Assembly (NCBI GenBank): GCA_035525375.1
Contig: DATLEI010000045.1
Span: forward strand, 1 to 17,619
Direction: 5' to 3'
DNA: 17,619 nt
Origin: JALZBN01 sp035525375
GTDB taxonomy: Bacteria; Actinomycetota; Acidimicrobiia; Acidimicrobiales; AC-14
The notes below the pieces were generated by a model. That model did not search any database and was not told where the DNA came from. It was given only the letters and a program-made list of their open reading frames with translations. Position 1 is the first letter of the stretch; each line of letters starts with the position of its first letter. Shown piece by piece: positions 15,198 to 17,619 of this stretch. Made by a program: the position numbers and the translations under genes.

Positions 15198-15929
15198 CTA
15201 ACGGACTCCGCCAAAGCGGCGATCGCGCCGCTGGTACTCGCGGACGGCTTCGAAGAGATGCTGGCGGCGGAAGTCGGGCCAGAGGACGTCGCTGAAGAGC
15301 AGCTCGCTGTAGGCGAGTTCCCACAGTAAGAAGTTGGAAACCCGTGATTCTCCCGACGTGCGGATCACGAGCTCGGGGTCAGGCATCTCGGGATCGTAGA
15401 GATGGCGGCGGATGGACCTCTCGTCGATCTTGCGGGCGGGTACCTCCGCTTCCACGAGCGCCCTGACCGCGTCGACAATCTCCGCTCGTCCGCCGTAGTT
15501 GAAGGCCGTCGTGAAGGTCATCGTCTTGTTCTTCGCCGTCAGGTCGGCGGCCTCGTCCATCAGGCGAATGAGCCGGCGCGGCACCCGCCAGTCGCGCCGT
15601 CCGACAAAGCGCATACGTACATCACGGTCGTTGAGCTCGTCGCGCCGCCGGCGCAAGAGCGACTCGTTGTAATGCATGAGAAAGCGCACCTCGTCAGCCG
15701 GGCGCTTCCAGTTCTCGGTCGAGAAGGCGTAGACGGTCAGCCACCGGATGCCGAGCTCGAGCGCGCCCTCGACCACATCGAACAGCGCCTCTTCGCCGGC
15801 TGAATGGCCGTCGGTGCGAGCCAGTCCTCGCTTTCGGGCCCACCGACCGTTGCCGTCCATGACGATGCCGACATGCACCGGAATCCGGTTGGGATCGAGC
15901 TCGTCGAGTCTCAGGCGGTCGTCAGGCAC
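15198..15929 (-). CDS. uppS: Isoprenyl transferase (undecaprenyl diphosphate synthase type)
   Basis: This 243-residue cis-prenyltransferase condenses isopentenyl diphosphate to the long-chain lipid carrier used for peptidoglycan and wall polymers. The catalytic aspartate is Asp25 in GIVMDGNGRWARKRG. Further family motifs are GHSAGEEAL (41-49), YAFSTENWKRP (67-77), FNYGGRAEI, and RTSGESRVSNFLLWELAYSE (190-209) for IPP and Mg binding. In actinobacteria the same family includes decaprenyl and shorter-chain synthases, so chain length is not certain. It starts with GTG at 15929; a TACGCT hexamer 7 bases upstream suggests a leaderless message. It is divergent from the YihY-family gene with 54 bp between, and the RTX gene separates it from recO, its usual neighbour. 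Confidence 0.97.
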   Translation of the reverse strand: MPDDRLRLDELDPNRIPVHVGIVMDGNGRWARKRGLARTDGHSAGEEALFDVVEGALELGIRWLTVYAFSTENWKRPADEVRFLMHYNESLLRRRRDELNDRDVRMRFVGRRDWRVPRRLIRLMDEAADLTAKNKTMTFTTAFNYGGRAEIVDAVRALVEAEVPARKIDERSIRRHLYDPEMPDPELVIRTSGESRVSNFLLWELAYSELLFSDVLWPDFRRQHLFEAVREYQRRDRRFGGVR

Positions 15930-15936
15930 CGTGCGT

Positions 15937-15942
15937 AGCGTA
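15937..15942 (-). promoter_or_regulatory. -10-like element of uppS
   Basis: The minus strand reads TACGCT seven bases before the GTG start, the leaderless arrangement. No ribosome-binding site is present and the -35 region is poor. The divergent 54-bp gap must hold the start signals of both uppS and the YihY-family gene. Confidence 0.35.
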
Positions 15943-15983
15943 AGGGATGGTGGGATCGACCGTCGGGGGGGTACGAACGGGCC

Positions 15984-16901
15984 ATGCGTGAAAAGCTCGA
16001 CGCTCTAGGAGAGCGCTACCCCTGGCTCGGCGTCGCGCTCAAGGTGCAGAAGCGCTACGGCGAGGTCAAGGGCAGCTTCCTGGCCGCGGCGGTGACGCTC
16101 ATGAGCTTCATCTCCGTCTTTCCGCTGGTGCTCGTCGGAATCGCCATCGTCGGTTTCATCTCGTCGAGCTCGGTCGACCTGGCCGGTGACATCGTTTCGA
16201 AGATGGGCCTCTCCGGCGAGTCGGGACGGCTCGTGTCGGAAGCCATTGGGAAGGCCGAGCAAAGCCGTAAGGCCGCGTCAGTGATCGGGCTCGCGGGTCT
16301 GTTGTGGTCGGGACTCGGACTCGTCGGCGCGGTCCAGCAGGCACTGAACACGTCGTGGCAAGTGGAGGGCCGCGGCCTTCGCGACAAGTTGACGGGGCTC
16401 GCCTGGCTCGCGGGGACTGCCGTGCTCTTCGCCGCCTCGTTCGCGATCACGGCGGCGATCAACTTCCTGCCGGGCTTCTTCGCTCCCCTCAACATCATCG
16501 TGGGATTCGCCATCAACGTCGGCATCTGGCTTTGGATGATGAAGGAGTTGCCGAATCACGACGTCGGCTGGAAGCCGCTGCTGCCGGGGGCGATCCTCGG
16601 CGCGATCGGACTCGAAATTCTCAAGGTCGTCGGTTCGGTCTACGTGCCGTATTTGATCAAGTCGTCGTCCGGACTCTATGGATCCCTCGGTATCGTCTTC
16701 GGAGTCCTCGCGTGGCTCCTCCTGTTCGGGAAGCTGCTCGTCTACTCCTCGGTACTCAACGTCGTGCTCTGGGAAGACAAGCACGGCACCGTCGCGGTGG
16801 AAGTCGAGATGCCGAACCTCCCCGGCACTGACCAGGACAGCGCGAACCGGTCAGGCAACGCTGTGCCGGCGGAGGCCGTATCCGCCCCGCATCAGAAATA
16901 G
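15984..16901 (+). CDS. YihY/BrkB-family inner membrane protein
   Basis: This 305-residue protein has about six transmembrane helices (near 35-59, 98-118, 138-162, 168-187, 199-219 and 233-262). Family features are KGSFLAAAVTLMSFISVFPL at the first helix, GLLWSGLGLVGAVQQALNTSW with the conserved aromatic/Asn segment, and the last helices SSSGLYGSLGIVFGVLAWLL and GKLLVYSSVLNVVLW. Members are called YihY or BrkB; the old ribonuclease BN label is incorrect, and the role is still unclear, possibly transport. The polar tail after 265 is cytoplasmic and variable. The ATG follows TACGAA and six bases (CGGGCC), the same CGGGCCATG context as the YtxH-like gene. Its last 10 bp overlap the stop of the decayed FG-GAP gene on the other strand. 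Confidence 0.93.
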   Translation: MREKLDALGERYPWLGVALKVQKRYGEVKGSFLAAAVTLMSFISVFPLVLVGIAIVGFISSSSVDLAGDIVSKMGLSGESGRLVSEAIGKAEQSRKAASVIGLAGLLWSGLGLVGAVQQALNTSWQVEGRGLRDKLTGLAWLAGTAVLFAASFAITAAINFLPGFFAPLNIIVGFAINVGIWLWMMKELPNHDVGWKPLLPGAILGAIGLEILKVVGSVYVPYLIKSSSGLYGSLGIVFGVLAWLLLFGKLLVYSSVLNVVLWEDKHGTVAVEVEMPNLPGTDQDSANRSGNAVPAEAVSAPHQK

Positions 16902-17130
16902 GCATTTCGCACTGCGTAGGGCAGCGGCAGGGGGATGTCGGTGGCGATACCCCACGCATGGCTTCCCCGCTCTCGAGGTACCAGGTGCCGTTGGACGGTC
17001 GGAAGACGGTGAGTCGGCGCGCCCGTCGCCGTCGAAGTCCGCGGGGGGACCGGGATGTCGCCCGGCGCGCCATAGGCGATGGCGTCGGGGGTCTGGTTTC
17101 TGAGGTACCAGGTGCTGTTCGAGGGGGCGC
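16892..17130 (-). pseudogene. Remnant of an FG-GAP/VCBS repeat protein C-terminus
   Basis: Translating the minus strand in three frames gives a continuous repeat-protein tail: SNSTWYLRNQTPDAIAYGAP and GDIPVP in one frame, ADFDGDGRAD in the second, LTVFRPSNGTWYLESGEA in the third, then back to the first for HAWGIATDIPLPLPYAVRN and a TGA at 16892-16894. DFDGDGRAD is the calcium-binding FG-GAP motif, and the WYL blocks mark two successive repeats. The shared 14-mer gaggtaccaggtgc at 16975 and 17102 is 127 bp apart, i.e. 42 codons plus one base, which confirms an indel. Frame changes lie near the G6 run at 17043-17048, near 17015-17022 and near 16955-16970. No N-terminus or signal peptide is left. 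It overlaps the YihY-family gene end by 10 bp. Confidence 0.75.
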
Positions 17131-17346
17131 GCCAACGCCTGGTCCCAGGTCTTGCTGGTTCTGACCATAGCTTCAGGATGCGGCAGGAAGCGGGAAAACA
17201 TAGGGCCAAAAGCGCGCGATTACGCCGAGGGTCAAGGCTGTAATGACCAGGCGGTTTGTGCGACTCACCGGCGCCGACCCCGGTTTGTCGTCCTCGAACG
17301 GGGAAGTGCCGAGCTCGCCCGCTGAGGTGCTTGCGCCGCCAATTAC
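17131..17346. other. Gene-free stretch beside the FG-GAP remnant
   Basis: This stretch may hold more of the decayed repeat gene, but I see no further recognisable repeat. A 63-residue minus-strand frame (17173-17364) with a hydrophobic end (RLVITALTLGVIARFWPYVF) is open. It has no ribosome-binding site and overlaps the promoter-like sequence of the next gene, so I do not call it a gene. Confidence 0.4.
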
Positions 17347-17376
17347 TTGACAAGCGAATCCCATGTGTGTAATTAT
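17347..17376 (+). promoter_or_regulatory. Promoter of the DUF222/HNH-type gene
   Basis: A perfect -35 TTGACA (17347-17352) is followed after 18 bp by AATTAT (17371-17376, four of six -10 matches); TAATTA one base earlier gives a 17-bp spacer. The AT-rich stretch TGTGTGTAATTATGTGTGT stands out in this GC-rich window and carries a repeated TGTGTGT/ATGTGTGT that could be an operator. A leader of about 90 nt follows, with a small hairpin GGCCG/CGGCC (17392-17408). Confidence 0.55.
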
Positions 17377-17473
17377 GTGTGTCGCCTCGGAGGCCGGGCA
17401 CGACGGCCACCCTCTGGAAACTCCCTAGCAGTTGCGGCCCTATGGACCGCGCCGGGTTCGAGAGGAGGGTTCG

Positions 17474-17619
17474 ATGGCCAAGGATTTGATGGGACGGGTG
17501 CGTGCGCTCGTCGACGAGCTGGCCGCGCTCGAGCCCGCTCTGTACACCGGCGCCGACTGTCGGGTGTTGGCCGAGGAGTTGGCGGTGGCCACCAAGGCGT
17601 GCGCTGCTGCCGGCGCGCG
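17474..17619 (+). CDS. DUF222/HNH endonuclease-family protein, N-terminal fragment
   Basis: The first 48 codons are present and the gene continues past the right edge. The start ATG has the best ribosome-binding site in the window (AGAGGAGGG, five bases upstream). The visible part, VRALVDELAALEPALYTGAD then CRVLAEELAVATKACAAAGA, matches the helical N-terminal layout of actinobacterial DUF222 proteins, which often end in an HNH nuclease domain and occur in many copies in Acidimicrobiia and related genomes. Whether an HNH domain follows cannot be seen. The biological role of this family is not settled; mobile-element or genome-defence links have been suggested. Confidence 0.65.
   Translation, partial: MAKDLMGRVRALVDELAALEPALYTGADCRVLAEELAVATKACAAAGA

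Noticed and set aside
17173..17364. Minus-strand 63-codon frame with a hydrophobic end
   Set aside because: No ribosome-binding site, no known family, and its start overlaps the promoter-like region of the plus-strand gene.

Overview
The window is a high-GC, gene-dense chromosomal segment of an actinobacterium, most likely an uncultured member of the Acidimicrobiia. The supporting signs are an actinobacterial-type dnaG-rpoD pair, tRNA genes without an encoded CCA, several starts that look leaderless (a -10-like hexamer 6-7 nt before the start codon), an HTH plus LAGLIDADG-like small protein, and a DUF222/HNH-type gene at the right edge. The placement rests on family knowledge and was not tested by a search.

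Left part (1-1580): a gene-free edge, then tRNA-Asn(GTT) on the minus strand. Its first bases overlap the end of a frameshifted HTH/LAGLIDADG-like gene. Next come a CAT-anticodon tRNA (probably the lysidine-type Ile2) preceded by a duplicated 15-bp copy of its own 5' end, a small YtxH-like membrane protein, and a 15-bp tandem repeat between that gene and rpoD.

Centre (1584-13576, all minus strand): one long, tightly packed run transcribed recO > glyS > membrane-anchored HExxH metalloprotease > ppdK > tldD > tldE/pmbA > dnaG > rpoD. Gaps are 10, 14, 69, 12, 16 and 26 nt and the last pair overlaps by ATGA. It combines DNA repair, tRNA charging, pyruvate/PEP interconversion, a TldD/TldE peptidase, replication priming and the principal sigma factor.

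Right part (13577-17619): a short hairpin-rich spacer, a Sec-secreted protein with eleven RTX-type calcium-binding nonapeptides under its own strong-looking promoter, uppS (cell-wall lipid carrier), and a divergent YihY/BrkB-family membrane protein. After that lie a decayed FG-GAP/VCBS repeat remnant with several frameshifts, a promoter-like region, and the first 48 codons of a DUF222/HNH-type gene that runs off the window.

Most of the window is housekeeping. I saw no CRISPR array, phage module or clear new defence system. The points most worth a second look are the secreted RTX protein between uppS and recO, the TldD/TldE pair and metalloprotease inside a replication/transcription operon, the broken HTH gene ending inside a tRNA, and the recurring leaderless promoter layout.
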